Assembly (NCBI GenBank): GCA_031549605.1
Contig: JAVBPM010000027.1
Span: 4,929-68,928, forward strand
Reading direction: 5' to 3'
Length of the DNA: 64,000 nt
From: WRAI01 sp031549605
GTDB taxonomy: Bacteria > Bacillota > Clostridia > Oscillospirales > UBA929
The stretch's first letter is position 1; each line of letters opens with the position of its first letter. Below, piece after piece: positions 1 to 8,599 of this stretch. The notes below the pieces were generated by a model. The model was not told the DNA's origin, searched no databases, and saw only the letters and a program-made list of their open reading frames with translations. The position numbers were made by a program, and so were the translations under genes.

Positions 1-1073
1 GCATTGGCATCAGCGCCGAAAAGCAGAAAAAGCTGTTCACCTCCTTTGAACAGGGCGAGGGCAACATTGCGCGCCGCTACGGCGGCACGGGTCTGGGCCT
101 GTCGATTACCAAGAGCATTGTCGAGCTGATGGGTGGCACCATAGCCGTGACCAGCACGCCGGGCGAGGGCAGCTGCTTTTCCGTCACCTTCCCGCTCAAG
201 CTGACCGACAAGCTGCAAAAACGGCGTGGCTACGACAAAAGCATTTATCGCAATCTGCGTGTGCTGGTGATTGACGACGACCAGAGCGTGCTCGATTATT
301 TCGAGCGGGCACTGGGCGAGTTTGGCATAAACAGCGACCTGATTTCAAGCGGCGAAGAGGGCGTTGAGCTGGTTAAGACCGCCGCCGATGCCGGCGTGCC
401 CTACCAGATTATTTTTGTCGACTATCTGATGGAGGGCATTGACGGCATTGAAACAACGCGCCAGATTAAGAAAATTATCGGCGACAGCGTCAATGTCATT
501 ATGATTTCGGTGTCCGACTGGAGCGTTATGGGCAAAGAGGCCGAGGCGGCCGGTGTGGTCAGCTTTATTCAAAAGCCGCTATTCCACTCCTCGATTTTCA
601 ACGCCATCAACCAGCTGGTGATTAACCGCCGTATGCTACGGGAGACTAAGCCGGTGGAGATCGCCCGCCGGCAAAAGACCTTTAGCAAGTGCCGGCTGCT
701 GCTGGTCGACGACATAGAAATCAACCGCGAGATTGCCGCCACACTGCTGGAGGATACGCGCATGGTCATCGACTGTGCCGAAAACGGCCGACAGGCACTG
801 GATCTTTTTGCCGCCGGTGCCGACAGCTACGATTTGGTGCTGATGGATATGCAGATGCCCGAGCTTGACGGCCTTGAGGCGACTCGTCGCATCCGTGCGA
901 TGGATGCCGGGCGCAGCGCCGACGTGCCGATTGTCGCCATGACGGCCAATGCCTTTAAGGAGGATGTCGACGCCTGTCTCGCCGCCGGTATGAACGACCA
1001 CATCAGCAAACCGATTGACGTCGAAGAACTGCTGGACAAGGTGTACCGGCATTTATCAGGCAAAGAGGATTAG
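1..1073 (+). CDS. Hybrid sensor histidine kinase, C-terminal part
   Basis: The gene enters from outside the window; the frame is open from base 3 and there is no start codon here. The first 43 residues are the end of a HATPase_c domain, with the G2-box G-T-G-L-G-L-S that binds ATP. Two receiver (REC) domains follow. REC1 has the acidic D-D-D pocket and the phospho-acceptor Asp in I-F-V-D-Y. REC2 has V-D-D, acceptor Asp in L-M-D-M-Q-M-P, and the K-P-I-D lysine. It would autophosphorylate on an upstream histidine and relay phosphate to the receivers. The sensing part is missing from the window, so the signal is unknown. A hairpin terminator follows directly. Confidence 0.93.
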   Translation, partial: IGISAEKQKKLFTSFEQGEGNIARRYGGTGLGLSITKSIVELMGGTIAVTSTPGEGSCFSVTFPLKLTDKLQKRRGYDKSIYRNLRVLVIDDDQSVLDYFERALGEFGINSDLISSGEEGVELVKTAADAGVPYQIIFVDYLMEGIDGIETTRQIKKIIGDSVNVIMISVSDWSVMGKEAEAAGVVSFIQKPLFHSSIFNAINQLVINRRMLRETKPVEIARRQKTFSKCRLLLVDDIEINREIAATLLEDTRMVIDCAENGRQALDLFAAGADSYDLVLMDMQMPELDGLEATRRIRAMDAGRSADVPIVAMTANAFKEDVDACLAAGMNDHISKPIDVEELLDKVYRHLSGKED

Positions 1074-1086
1074 TCGCTAACATGAG

Positions 1087-1116
1087 CAGACCCGGCAGTG
1101 GCCGGGTCTGTTTTTA
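1087..1116 (+). terminator. Rho-independent terminator of the hybrid kinase
   Basis: A 10-bp perfect stem (1087-1096 with 1101-1110), a 4-nt loop and a run of T from 1111 follow the stop codon of the kinase by 13 bases. Confidence 0.9.
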
Positions 1117-1163
1117 CATTTTATGGGAATCTGTTTTTATTTTTTGCAGAGCAACATAGTGCA

Positions 1164-1192
1164 TTGACCGAGCGGTCAAAGTATCATACAAT
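1164..1192 (+). promoter_or_regulatory. Promoter with overlapping TetR-type operator
   Basis: TTGACC at 1164-1169 and TACAAT at 1187-1192 are 17 bases apart and lie 40 bases before the HdeD-like gene. A perfect inverted repeat, TTGACCG-AG-CGGTCAA (1164-1179), covers the -35 box and the start of the spacer. Such palindromes are typical TetR-family operators, so repression by a TetR-type protein is inferred. No TetR gene lies in this window. Confidence 0.7.
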
Positions 1193-1234
1193 ACAGTATG
1201 TCGCGAAGCGATAGATAAAAAGGAGGACTGGGAA

Positions 1235-1768
1235 ATGAAAAAGTCAACTGTTCGCTGGATTGCGCTGATTGCCGGCATTTGCCTGCTGCTGCTGGGGTGC
1301 GCGTTGTTTGCCACGCCGGTGCTCAACTCGGTTGCGGTCGCCTATGTCGCCGTCGCCTTGATGTTGATTCACGGCGTGACGGAAATCTGCCACTATTTCA
1401 CGAGCCGTAAAGAACAGGGTCTGTCGGGTTGGTCGCTAGCCGACGGCATTATTACCACCGTGTTGGCGCTGATGCTGCTGTTCCAACCGGGCGCCGAAAT
1501 GTTCATGATCTCATACATCTTTGCCTTCTGGGTTTTGTTTACCGGTGTTACCCGCACCAGTGCCGCCTTCACGCTACGTGATATCGGTGGCAAACGCTGG
1601 GGTTGGGTGCTGGCGGCCGGCATCATCGGTATCCTGCTGGGCGTGCTGGCACTGTTCAATCCGCTGTACGGCATTCTGGTTATCGGCTTTATGCTGCCCA
1701 TGCTGTTTATCATACAGGGTATCTCGGCCGTTGCCGTCTTCTTCGCCTCGGGTGACGACAAAGAATAA
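1235..1768 (+). CDS. HdeD-like / DUF308 membrane protein
   Basis: This 177-residue protein is almost entirely hydrophobic. It has about six membrane segments in three hairpins, the layout of the HdeD/DUF308 family; E. coli HdeD is linked to acid resistance, but its biochemical role is unknown. The start ATG is preceded by AAGGAGGA at good spacing. It is a single-gene unit, with its own promoter (palindromic operator over the -35) and a terminator after the stop. The operator suggests induction by a stress or ligand signal sensed by a TetR-type repressor. Function beyond an integral membrane stress protein is not shown. Confidence 0.85.
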   Translation: MKKSTVRWIALIAGICLLLLGCALFATPVLNSVAVAYVAVALMLIHGVTEICHYFTSRKEQGLSGWSLADGIITTVLALMLLFQPGAEMFMISYIFAFWVLFTGVTRTSAAFTLRDIGGKRWGWVLAAGIIGILLGVLALFNPLYGILVIGFMLPMLFIIQGISAVAVFFASGDDKE

Positions 1769-1787
1769 CGCAGGTTTATCATACGAA

Positions 1788-1816
1788 AGCGGACAGCCTC
1801 GGCTGTCCGCTTTTTC
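1788..1816. terminator. Terminator between convergent genes
   Basis: An 11-bp perfect stem (1788-1798 with 1801-1811) and a two-base spacer are followed by TTTTTCT on the plus strand. It ends the HdeD-like transcript and lies at the 3' end of the convergent hydrolase, so it may act both ways. Confidence 0.85.
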
Positions 1817-2562
1817 TAATGTGTATGCGCTGCCAGGAAGTCGTCTACAACGGCGTTGAAAATATCGGGCTGCTTGACCAGCGCAAAGTGGTCGGCATCG
1901 GGCAGAATGTCCAGCCGTGCATTGGGCAGCGATTGGGCAATCAGTCGTGTGTGCGACTCTTTGATGACGTCGTTCTGTCCGGCCACGACCAGCGTCGGCG
2001 TGGCGATGGCCGCCAGCTGCGCCGGTGCGATGTGTGGTTCGCGCAGCATCAATCGCAGCGTATCGCGGCTGTGCCGCGCTTTGGCCGAAAAGGCAAAGAG
2101 TTGGCACAGACACACACCTAAACAGACGAGCAGCTGTGTCTGCGCTTTAACACCGCCGGGGTCGAGGTTAGCGCCCACCAGCGTCAGCGTGCATAGGCGC
2201 GAGGTGTCGCGCAGCGCGTAGAGTAACGCAATGTTGCCGCCATCGCTGAAGCCGAGCAGGTGGCAGTGGTCGATGTCAAGCGCTATTAGCGCCGCACCCA
2301 AATCAGTGGCCATTTGCTGCAATGAATAGGGTGCTGTGCCGCGCGGCGACTTGCCGTGACCGCGGCTGTCAATGGTAATGACGCGGTATTGATTGCAAAA
2401 CAAGGCCACCTGCGACGCAAACAGCCGCCCATCCTCACCGTTGCCGTGGAGCAACACCAGCGGTGTGCCATCGCCAAAGCTCTCATAGTACAGCCGCGTG
2501 TCGCCAACGTCCAGCCAGCCTTGGCTGTCGGGTGTCAAACCAGCGCCGTCAGTTGCTGGCAT
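1816..2562 (-). CDS. Alpha/beta hydrolase
   Basis: This 248-residue protein has the alpha/beta-hydrolase fold signatures. They are an oxyanion-hole L-L-H-G-N near residue 38, the nucleophile elbow G-F-S-D-G near residue 107, an acidic residue in G-Q-N-D-V near 196, and the catalytic histidine in D-A-D-H-F near 223. The substrate cannot be told from sequence. The ATG at 2562 overlaps the end of the cysteine desulfurase gene by 28 bases, so it is probably the last gene of the hisS-aspS-desulfurase transcript and translationally coupled. A slightly later start is possible because no clear ribosome site precedes this ATG. Confidence 0.88.
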   Translation of the reverse strand: MPATDGAGLTPDSQGWLDVGDTRLYYESFGDGTPLVLLHGNGEDGRLFASQVALFCNQYRVITIDSRGHGKSPRGTAPYSLQQMATDLGAALIALDIDHCHLLGFSDGGNIALLYALRDTSRLCTLTLVGANLDPGGVKAQTQLLVCLGVCLCQLFAFSAKARHSRDTLRLMLREPHIAPAQLAAIATPTLVVAGQNDVIKESHTRLIAQSLPNARLDILPDADHFALVKQPDIFNAVVDDFLAAHTH

Positions 2563-3614
2563 AGCGCGTCAATGTCGGCGGTGGTGTTGCCACTGCCCAA
2601 CGAGAGGCGCAGCGCCGACCCGGTGACCTCCGGCGGCAGCAGCATGTCGGCATATAATGACTCTTGCTTTCCCTTGCTGCACGCCGAGCCGGTCGACAGG
2701 CAGATGCCGGCGTCACTCAATCGCCGCACCAGCACCTCGCCCGGTTCCGAAGGCAGCGAAAAAGCGACGATATGCGGCGCTGTATGCGGCGGGATGATTA
2801 CAACCTGAGATATGACCGCTAATTTTTCCAATGCGTATTCTTTTAGCGCCGTCAATTGCGTCGGATAGGGCAGATGTTGCAATGCGACATTGAGTGCAGC
2901 AATGCCGGGCACGTTTTCAGTGCCGGGACGACTGCCGTTCTCCTGCGAGCCACCCTGCCACAGCGGCGACAACCGCGCACTGTGGCGCGCAATCACGGCG
3001 CCCACGCCTTTAGGAGCGCCCAGCTTGTGACCCGAAAGGCTGAGGGTCTGCGGTCGTTTGGGCAGGCTGACGTGACCCAGCGCCTGCACCGCGTCGCAGT
3101 GCAGCCACGCCGACGGACAAATCAGCGACATGGCGTTGGCAATGTCGTCAACCGGCGGCATTGCGCCGGTGACACTGCACACGGCGGTGCAGCAAACCAG
3201 CACGGTCTCGGGCGTCAGCGCCTTGGACAGCGCTTTCATGTTGAGCTGGCCCGTCTTATCGGGCGGGATGACAACAATGTCGTAGCCCTTGGCCTTATAG
3301 CTGTTGACGGCCTGCGACACCGAGGGGTGCTCTAAGGATGTGGTAATGATGCGACCGCGCGGCTTGCCGCGCAACGCCGATGCAATGGCCAGATTGTTGG
3401 CCTCGGTGCCGCCCGAGGTAAAGACAACGTCCTGTGCGCGTGCGCCGGTGAGGTCGGCCAGCCGATTGCGTGCCGCGGTCAGCAGCTGCGCGGCCGCCAG
3501 CCCCGGCGCGTGCTGCGACGAGGGGTTGCCGTAGGTGTCGGTCATGGCGTCAAACGCGGCCTGTGCCGCTTGCGGCAGAACTGGCGTGGTGGCGGCGTGG
3601 TCAAGATAAATCAT
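2535..3614 (-). CDS. Cysteine desulfurase (NifS/IscS-like)
   Basis: A PLP-dependent class V aminotransferase-fold enzyme of 359 residues, which would remove sulfur from cysteine for Fe-S clusters or tRNA thiolation. Visible marks are Y-L-D-H-A-A-T-T-P at the N-terminus, G-N-P-S-S-Q-H near 30, S-G-G-T-E-A-N-N near 67-74, the PLP lysine in S-G-H-K (about K197) and the catalytic cysteine in S-T-G-S-A-C-S (about C312). It is somewhat short for the family. The motif that usually reads N-N-E-x-G (about 145-149) reads C-S-V-T-G, so a residue near the cofactor is changed. A good AGGAGGG site precedes the ATG. It lies 49 bases after aspS in the same direction. No IscU scaffold gene is adjacent. Confidence 0.9.
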   Translation of the reverse strand: MIYLDHAATTPVLPQAAQAAFDAMTDTYGNPSSQHAPGLAAAQLLTAARNRLADLTGARAQDVVFTSGGTEANNLAIASALRGKPRGRIITTSLEHPSVSQAVNSYKAKGYDIVVIPPDKTGQLNMKALSKALTPETVLVCCTAVCSVTGAMPPVDDIANAMSLICPSAWLHCDAVQALGHVSLPKRPQTLSLSGHKLGAPKGVGAVIARHSARLSPLWQGGSQENGSRPGTENVPGIAALNVALQHLPYPTQLTALKEYALEKLAVISQVVIIPPHTAPHIVAFSLPSEPGEVLVRRLSDAGICLSTGSACSKGKQESLYADMLLPPEVTGSALRLSLGSGNTTADIDALCQQLTALV

Positions 3615-3663
3615 GGCAAGCCCTCCTAATGCGTCATCAAATGCGCTGCGGTACGTCGTGCTG

Positions 3664-5442
3664 CTATTTGAGATTGAGCTGAAGGTGCAAATCGGTCAGC
3701 TGGTGGTTGTCGACGTTGGCGGGGCTGTCCATCATCGGCTCGACGGCTTGCTGCGTCTTGGGGAAGGCCAGCACATCGCGGATGTTGTCGGTCTGCGCCA
3801 GCAGCATGACGATGCGGTCAAAGCCAAAGCCGATGCCGCCGTGCGGTGGCACGCCATAGGTAAAGGCCTCAATCATATGACCGAAACGCGTTTTAATTTC
3901 GTCGTCGGGTAGGCCGAGCAGCTGGAACATACGCTGCTGCACATCGGCCCGATGGATACGAACCGAGCCGGAGCACAGCTCATAGCCGTTCATGACCATG
4001 TCAAAGGCCTTGGCGCGGCAAGCGCCGAGGTCGCTGTCCAGCAGCGCAACGTCCTCGTCCATCGGCGCGGTAAACGGGTGGTGGGCGGCGACGTAGCGGT
4101 TCTCCTCCTCGCTGTACTCAAAGAGCGGAAACTCGGTAATCCACAACGGTTTGTAGTCGTCGGGCTTAATCAGGCCAAGGCGGCGCGCCAGCTCGCAGCG
4201 CAGACAGCCCAGCACCGTCTTGACCAGCCGGTCGTTTTTGTCGGCGACAACAAAGAGAATGTCGCCGTCCTTGAAATCAGCGGCGGCAGTCAGTGCCGCC
4301 AGCTCGGTCTCACTCAATTGCTTGGCAAACGAGGAGGCGACGGTGCCGTCCACGCTCTTGTGCCAAGCCAGTCCACCGGCGCGCAGGCCGCGCGTGTACT
4401 CGACCAGATTGTCAAGCTCCTTGCGAGTAAAGCGGCCGGCCAGGCCCTCGGCATTGATGAGTCGCACCGAGCCGCCGCCGTGGATGGCGTCGCCAAAGAC
4501 GACAAAGTTCGTCTCTTTCAGACATTCGGAAACGTCAATCAGCTTGAGGTCGTAGCGCAGGTCGGGCTTGTCGGTGCCGTACTGCTCGATGGCGTCTTTG
4601 TAGGTCATGCGCGGAAAGGCGGGCAGCTCGACGTTAAGCACGCTTTTAAACAGCGACTGCATCATGCGCTCGTTAATGTCTAGGATATCGTCGATGTCGA
4701 CAAAGGACATCTCCATGTCAATTTGGGTGAAGTCGGGCTGGCGGTCGGCGCGTAAATCCTCGTCGCGGTAGCAGCGCGCCAGTTGGAAGTAGCGGCCGGT
4801 GCCGCCGACCATCAGCAGCTGTTTATACTGCTGCGGCGACTGCGGCAGCGCGTAGAACTTGCCGGGGTGCAGGCGCGACGGCACGAGGTAGTCGCGCGCG
4901 CCCTCGGGCGTGGACTTGGTCAGCACCGGCGTCTCGACCTCGATAAAGCCCTCGGCGTCGTAGAAGTTGCGGACGGCCATAGCCGCTTTGTGGCGAATAC
5001 GCAGATTGTGTTGCAGCGGCGCACGGCGCAGGTCGAGGTAGCGGTACTTGAGACGCAGCAGCTCATTGGCGTCGCTGTCGTCGATAATCTCAAAGGGTGG
5101 GGTCAGTGATTTGGAAAACACCGTCAGCGCCGTCGCCAGCACCTCAATTTCGCCGGTCGGCATATCGGGGTTGATGTCCTTACCGTTGCGGCGGCTGACT
5201 TGGCCGGTCACGGTCACGCAGTACTCGCCGCGCAGCGCGGCTGCCTGTTCAAACAGCGGCGCGTTTTCCGTCTCGTTAAAGGTGCATTGCACAATGCCGC
5301 TGTGGTCGCGCAGCTGTACAAACAGCAGGCCGCCGAGGTTGCGCGTGCGCGCAACCCAGCCGCACAGCGTGACGGTTTGGCCGGCGTGGCTGCCGCGCAG
5401 CGCGCCGCACAGCAGGGTGGGGGTGTGTTGAAAATGAGGCAT
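3664..5442 (-). CDS. aspS: Aspartyl-tRNA synthetase
   Basis: This 592-residue protein charges tRNA-Asp with aspartate. It has the N-terminal OB-fold anticodon-binding domain (about residues 15-100, with the C-G-W-V-A-R-T-R-N motif). Class II motif 2 is C-Y-R-D-E-D near 218, there is a bacterial-type GAD insertion in the middle, and motif 3 is G-F-G-F-D-R near 555. The length fits the bacterial type. Whether it is discriminating or also charges tRNA-Asn cannot be read from the sequence. It starts 13 bases after hisS, the usual Firmicutes hisS-aspS order, with a clear ribosome site. Confidence 0.97.
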   Translation of the reverse strand: MPHFQHTPTLLCGALRGSHAGQTVTLCGWVARTRNLGGLLFVQLRDHSGIVQCTFNETENAPLFEQAAALRGEYCVTVTGQVSRRNGKDINPDMPTGEIEVLATALTVFSKSLTPPFEIIDDSDANELLRLKYRYLDLRRAPLQHNLRIRHKAAMAVRNFYDAEGFIEVETPVLTKSTPEGARDYLVPSRLHPGKFYALPQSPQQYKQLLMVGGTGRYFQLARCYRDEDLRADRQPDFTQIDMEMSFVDIDDILDINERMMQSLFKSVLNVELPAFPRMTYKDAIEQYGTDKPDLRYDLKLIDVSECLKETNFVVFGDAIHGGGSVRLINAEGLAGRFTRKELDNLVEYTRGLRAGGLAWHKSVDGTVASSFAKQLSETELAALTAAADFKDGDILFVVADKNDRLVKTVLGCLRCELARRLGLIKPDDYKPLWITEFPLFEYSEEENRYVAAHHPFTAPMDEDVALLDSDLGACRAKAFDMVMNGYELCSGSVRIHRADVQQRMFQLLGLPDDEIKTRFGHMIEAFTYGVPPHGGIGFGFDRIVMLLAQTDNIRDVLAFPKTQQAVEPMMDSPANVDNHQLTDLHLQLNLK

Positions 5443-5455
5443 AGAAAAGCCCTCC

Positions 5456-6706
5456 TTAGTTGTGTATCATTGCGGCAATGGCTTGCGCGTCGAGCGCGCA
5501 CGGCTGTTGCTCACCGGTTTTCATATGCTTGACCGCCACGGTGCCGCCGGCTACCTCGTCGTCTCCGATGACGACAACATAGCGGCAGCCCGACTTATCG
5601 GCCTGCTTCATCTGCGCCTTGAGACTGCGGCCCATGGTGTCGCGCTCGGCCTTGACGCCCAGCTGCCGCAGCGCGTGCGTCAGCTGTAGGCAGGCGGTGC
5701 CGTCGACTTGCGCGTTGCAGAGGTAGAGGTCGCTGGCAGCGCTTCCGCCCAGCCGGATGCCCTGCGCCTCAGCCGTCATCAGCAGCCGTTCCAGCCCGCT
5801 GCCAAAGCCGAGTGCCGGCGTTGCCGGGCCACCCAGCGTCTCAATAAGGCCGTCGTAACGGCCGCCGCCGCAGACGGTGTCCTGTGCGCCCAGTCCGGGG
5901 GCCTTGAATTCAAAGACGGTGCGGGTGTAGTAATCCAAGCCGCGCACCAGCAGCGGGTTAAGCTTGTAGCCAATGCCCATAGCCGTCAGGTGTCGTTGCA
6001 GCGCGGCAAAGTGATCGGCGCAGTCGCCGCAGAGGTGGTCGACCGAGTGCGGCGCCTGACGCGCTATCGCTTGACAGTCGGGGTTTTTGCAGTCGAGAAT
6101 GCGCAACGGGTTGCGTTGGATGCGCTCATTGCAAAGGCCGCACAGCGAGTGCTGCGATAGATAGGCCTTGAGCGCGGCGTGGTACTGCGGTCGGCAGACG
6201 CTGCAGCCGATACTGTTAAGCTCCAGTGATACGTCGGTCAGACCCAGCGCGCGCAGATAGGTGTCGGCCAGCGCAATGACCTCGGCGTCGGCGTCGGCAC
6301 CCGACGGGCCAAAGCACTCGACACCAAACTGGTGGTGTTCGCGCAGTCGACCGGCCTGTGGCTTTTCATAGCGAAAGTTGGGCGCGATATAGTAGACCTT
6401 TTGCGGCAGCGCCTGTGCCAGCAACCCGTGCTCCAGCACGGCGCGGCAGACGCTGGCCGTGCCCTCGGGTCGCAGCGACAGGCTGCGCCCGCCCTTATCG
6501 GTAAAGGTGTACATCTCTTTTTGCACCACGTCGGTGGTGTCGCCGACGCCGCGCTCGAACAGCTCGGTGTGCTCAAAGGTGGGAAAACGGATTTCATGAA
6601 AGCCAAAGCTGTGCGCCACACGGCGCAGCGTTGCCTCCAGCGCCTGCCACGGCGTGCTGTCCAGCACGTCTTTGGTGCCCTTGGGCGCCTGTGTCAAAAG
6701 GGCCAT
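5456..6706 (-). CDS. hisS: Histidyl-tRNA synthetase
   Basis: A class II synthetase of 416 residues. Motif 2 lies around L-R-P-E-G-T (about residue 80) and the histidine-specific L-V-R-G-L-D-Y-Y-T near 255. Motif 3 includes G-F-G-S-G-L-E-R near 305, and the last 90 residues are the alpha/beta anticodon-binding domain. A cysteine-rich stretch near 165-230 (several C-x-x-C pairs) lies in the insertion domain and looks zinc-ribbon-like. It is the first gene of the block hisS-aspS-desulfurase-hydrolase. A promoter lies about 35 bases upstream. The leader is too short for a T-box. Confidence 0.97.
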   Translation of the reverse strand: MALLTQAPKGTKDVLDSTPWQALEATLRRVAHSFGFHEIRFPTFEHTELFERGVGDTTDVVQKEMYTFTDKGGRSLSLRPEGTASVCRAVLEHGLLAQALPQKVYYIAPNFRYEKPQAGRLREHHQFGVECFGPSGADADAEVIALADTYLRALGLTDVSLELNSIGCSVCRPQYHAALKAYLSQHSLCGLCNERIQRNPLRILDCKNPDCQAIARQAPHSVDHLCGDCADHFAALQRHLTAMGIGYKLNPLLVRGLDYYTRTVFEFKAPGLGAQDTVCGGGRYDGLIETLGGPATPALGFGSGLERLLMTAEAQGIRLGGSAASDLYLCNAQVDGTACLQLTHALRQLGVKAERDTMGRSLKAQMKQADKSGCRYVVVIGDDEVAGGTVAVKHMKTGEQQPCALDAQAIAAMIHN

Positions 6707-6741
6707 GGTGTTCCTCCTGCCGTTAAATAGTGATACACGTT

Positions 6742-6771
6742 AGAATATCACAGCTGCGCGGTAAAAAGCAA
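6742..6771 (-). promoter_or_regulatory. Promoter of hisS operon
   Basis: On the minus strand TTGCTT (6771-6766) and TATTCT (6747-6742) are 18 bases apart, upstream of the hisS ribosome site. Confidence 0.6.
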
Positions 6772-6794
6772 GCAAAAGACACGTAAAAGGCGGC

Positions 6795-6853
6795 TTGACA
6801 GAACGTAAGTTCCGTGATATTCTCCACGTGAACCGATTGAATCGATTCAATCG
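6795..6853 (+). promoter_or_regulatory. Promoter plus 20-bp palindromic operator
   Basis: TTGACA (6795-6800) and TATTCT (6818-6823) are 17 bases apart. Just downstream is a perfect 20-bp palindrome at 6834-6853 (half-site CGATTGAATC), between the expected start of transcription and the ribosome site. The position suits a repressor roadblock or an mRNA hairpin. Confidence 0.7.
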
Positions 6854-6869
6854 AACGGAGGAACATACT

Positions 6870-7376
6870 ATGGCGGCACAGATCGTGAAGCGTTATGTTG
6901 AAGCGTTTCCGGCCATGCGGCTGATTGGGCGCTGTTACGGCGAGGCCGACCGTGTGGGCGGCGGCTTTGGCGCTAAATGGGGCGAGTGCTTTGCCACCGG
7001 CCATTTTGCGCCGCTGGAGGCGCTGCCCAAGCTGGCCGTTGAGGGCGATGCCTATGTCGGCGCTATGCGCGACAACAACGGCGCGTTTGAGTACTGGATT
7101 GGTGTGCTGGCACCGCAGGGTACGCCGGTGCCCGACGGATATGACAGCGCCGAGTTGGCCGCCTTTGAGGCCGTCACCTGCTATTTGTACGGCGATGAGA
7201 AAAGCGGCGAACTGTACGGCATGGCGGCGCATACGCTGTGTGTTCAAAGCACGGCCGAGCTGGGTCGCATACCCGACGCGGCGGGCTGGCGCATTGAGCG
7301 GTACAACTGCCCGCGCTTCACCGCGCCGGACGCGCAGGGCAAGGTCATTCTCGATTACAGTATCGCCGTGCAGTAG
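6870..7376 (+). CDS. GyrI-like / effector-binding domain protein
   Basis: This 168-residue protein has no DNA-binding domain and matches the stand-alone GyrI-like (AraC effector-binding, SOUL-like) fold. It has the repeating beta-alpha layout with R-L-I-G-R-C-Y-G near the N-terminus, D-N-N-G-A-F-E-Y-W-I-G in the middle, and a C-terminal W-R-I-E-R-Y-N segment. Members bind small hydrophobic molecules or toxins. The start at 6870 is chosen because ACGGAGGA precedes it; upstream codons fall inside the promoter. It stands alone, divergent from hisS, with a 20-bp palindrome in its leader, so it is probably tightly regulated. Ligand unknown. Confidence 0.75.
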   Translation: MAAQIVKRYVEAFPAMRLIGRCYGEADRVGGGFGAKWGECFATGHFAPLEALPKLAVEGDAYVGAMRDNNGAFEYWIGVLAPQGTPVPDGYDSAELAAFEAVTCYLYGDEKSGELYGMAAHTLCVQSTAELGRIPDAAGWRIERYNCPRFTAPDAQGKVILDYSIAVQ

Positions 7377-7380
7377 CAAG

Positions 7381-7420
7381 CTAAAAAAAACAGGCCGTCT
7401 GCGGTGGCAGACGGCCTGTT
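7381..7420 (-). terminator. Terminator of serC-serA
   Basis: A 14-bp perfect stem (7389-7402 with 7407-7420) is followed, on the minus strand, by eight T. It ends serA and may also stop the convergent GyrI-like transcript. Confidence 0.9.
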
Positions 7421-7435
7421 ATCTGTGACAAGCAG

Positions 7436-8599
7436 CTAGGCTTCAAGTACGCGGAGACGCAGGATGCCCTCCATCTCTGCCAGCTTGGCTGTGGCCTGCA
7501 GGTCAAAGGGTTCGCTTGAATCAAGGATGGTGAAGGCGTAGTCCTTTTTGGCTTTGTTGAGCATGTTTTCAATGTTGATGCCGTTGCTGCTGCACACGGC
7601 GATAATCGACGACAGCATATTGGGGATGTTGCGGTGCGCGACACAGAGACGGTAGGGCGTCTCACGCGGCAGCGACACATCGGGGAAATTGACGCTGTTT
7701 TTGATGTTGCCGTTGACCAAAAACTCGCGCAGCTCGTCGGCGGCCATGACCGCGCAGTTGTCCTCGCTCTCGGGCGTCGACGCGCCGAGGTGCGGGATGG
7801 CCACAACGCCGGATTGACCCAGCAGGTGCTCGTTGGGAAAGTCGGTGACGTAACGGGCGATTTTGCCCTCGGCGAGGGCCGTCAGCACGCTGTCGTTGTC
7901 AAACAAGTCGCCGCGCGCCAGATTGATGATGCGCGGGCTGCGCGTAGTCAGATCAAGCGCTTCCTTGAGCAGCTTTTTGTTTTCGGCGTTGCTGGGGATG
8001 TGCAGCGAGATGTAGTCGCACTCGGCAAACAGGTAGTTCTGGCTCGGCGCGCGCTTGACGGCGCGGCTGAGACCCCATGCGCCCTCGACGCTGAGGAAGG
8101 GGTCGAAGCCGTAGACCTCCATGCCCAGCGCGTAACCGGCGTTGGCCACCATCGCGCCGATGGCACCCAGACCCAGTACGCCCAGCTTTTTGCCGTACAG
8201 CTCGGGGCCGACAAACTGGCTTTTGCCCTTTTCAACGGCGGCGGCCACGCCCTCGGTACCTTGCAGCGTCTGCACCCAGGTCATACCGCCGGCGACGTCG
8301 CGCGACGCCAGCACCAGCGCGCAGATGGCCAGCTCCTTGACGGCGTTGGCGTTGGCGCCGGGTGTGTTAAAGACGACAACACCGGCTTCGCTGGCCTTGT
8401 CGACAGGTATGTTATTGACACCGGCACCGGCGCGCGCAATGGCCTTGAGGCTGGCGTTCAGCGTGCCGCTGTGCATGTCGGCGCTGCGCACCAGCACGCC
8501 ATCGGGGTCGGCGCAGTCGGTGGTGCAGGCAAAGCGGTCGGTTGGCAGTCGGTCGAGGCCAACCTGCGCGATTTTGTTCAGCAGTTGAATGTTAAACAT
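7436..8599 (-). CDS. serA: D-3-phosphoglycerate dehydrogenase
   Basis: This 387-residue enzyme oxidises 3-phosphoglycerate, the first step of serine synthesis. The NAD-binding Rossmann motif G-L-G-A-I-G is near residue 143. The catalytic arginine lies in N-L-A-R-G-D, and the histidine in the I-P-H-L-G-A-S-T motif near 270. About the last 75 residues form an ACT domain, the usual serine feedback site. It overlaps serC by 8 bases, so the two are translationally coupled. The phosphoserine phosphatase gene is not in the window. Confidence 0.96.
   Translation of the reverse strand: MFNIQLLNKIAQVGLDRLPTDRFACTTDCADPDGVLVRSADMHSGTLNASLKAIARAGAGVNNIPVDKASEAGVVVFNTPGANANAVKELAICALVLASRDVAGGMTWVQTLQGTEGVAAAVEKGKSQFVGPELYGKKLGVLGLGAIGAMVANAGYALGMEVYGFDPFLSVEGAWGLSRAVKRAPSQNYLFAECDYISLHIPSNAENKKLLKEALDLTTRSPRIINLARGDLFDNDSVLTALAEGKIARYVTDFPNEHLLGQSGVVAIPHLGASTPESEDNCAVMAADELREFLVNGNIKNSVNFPDVSLPRETPYRLCVAHRNIPNMLSSIIAVCSSNGINIENMLNKAKKDYAFTILDSSEPFDLQATAKLAEMEGILRLRVLEA

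Noticed and set aside
6707..6869. T-box leader for hisS
   Set aside because: The gap to the promoter is about 35 bases and shows no T-box sequence or terminator.
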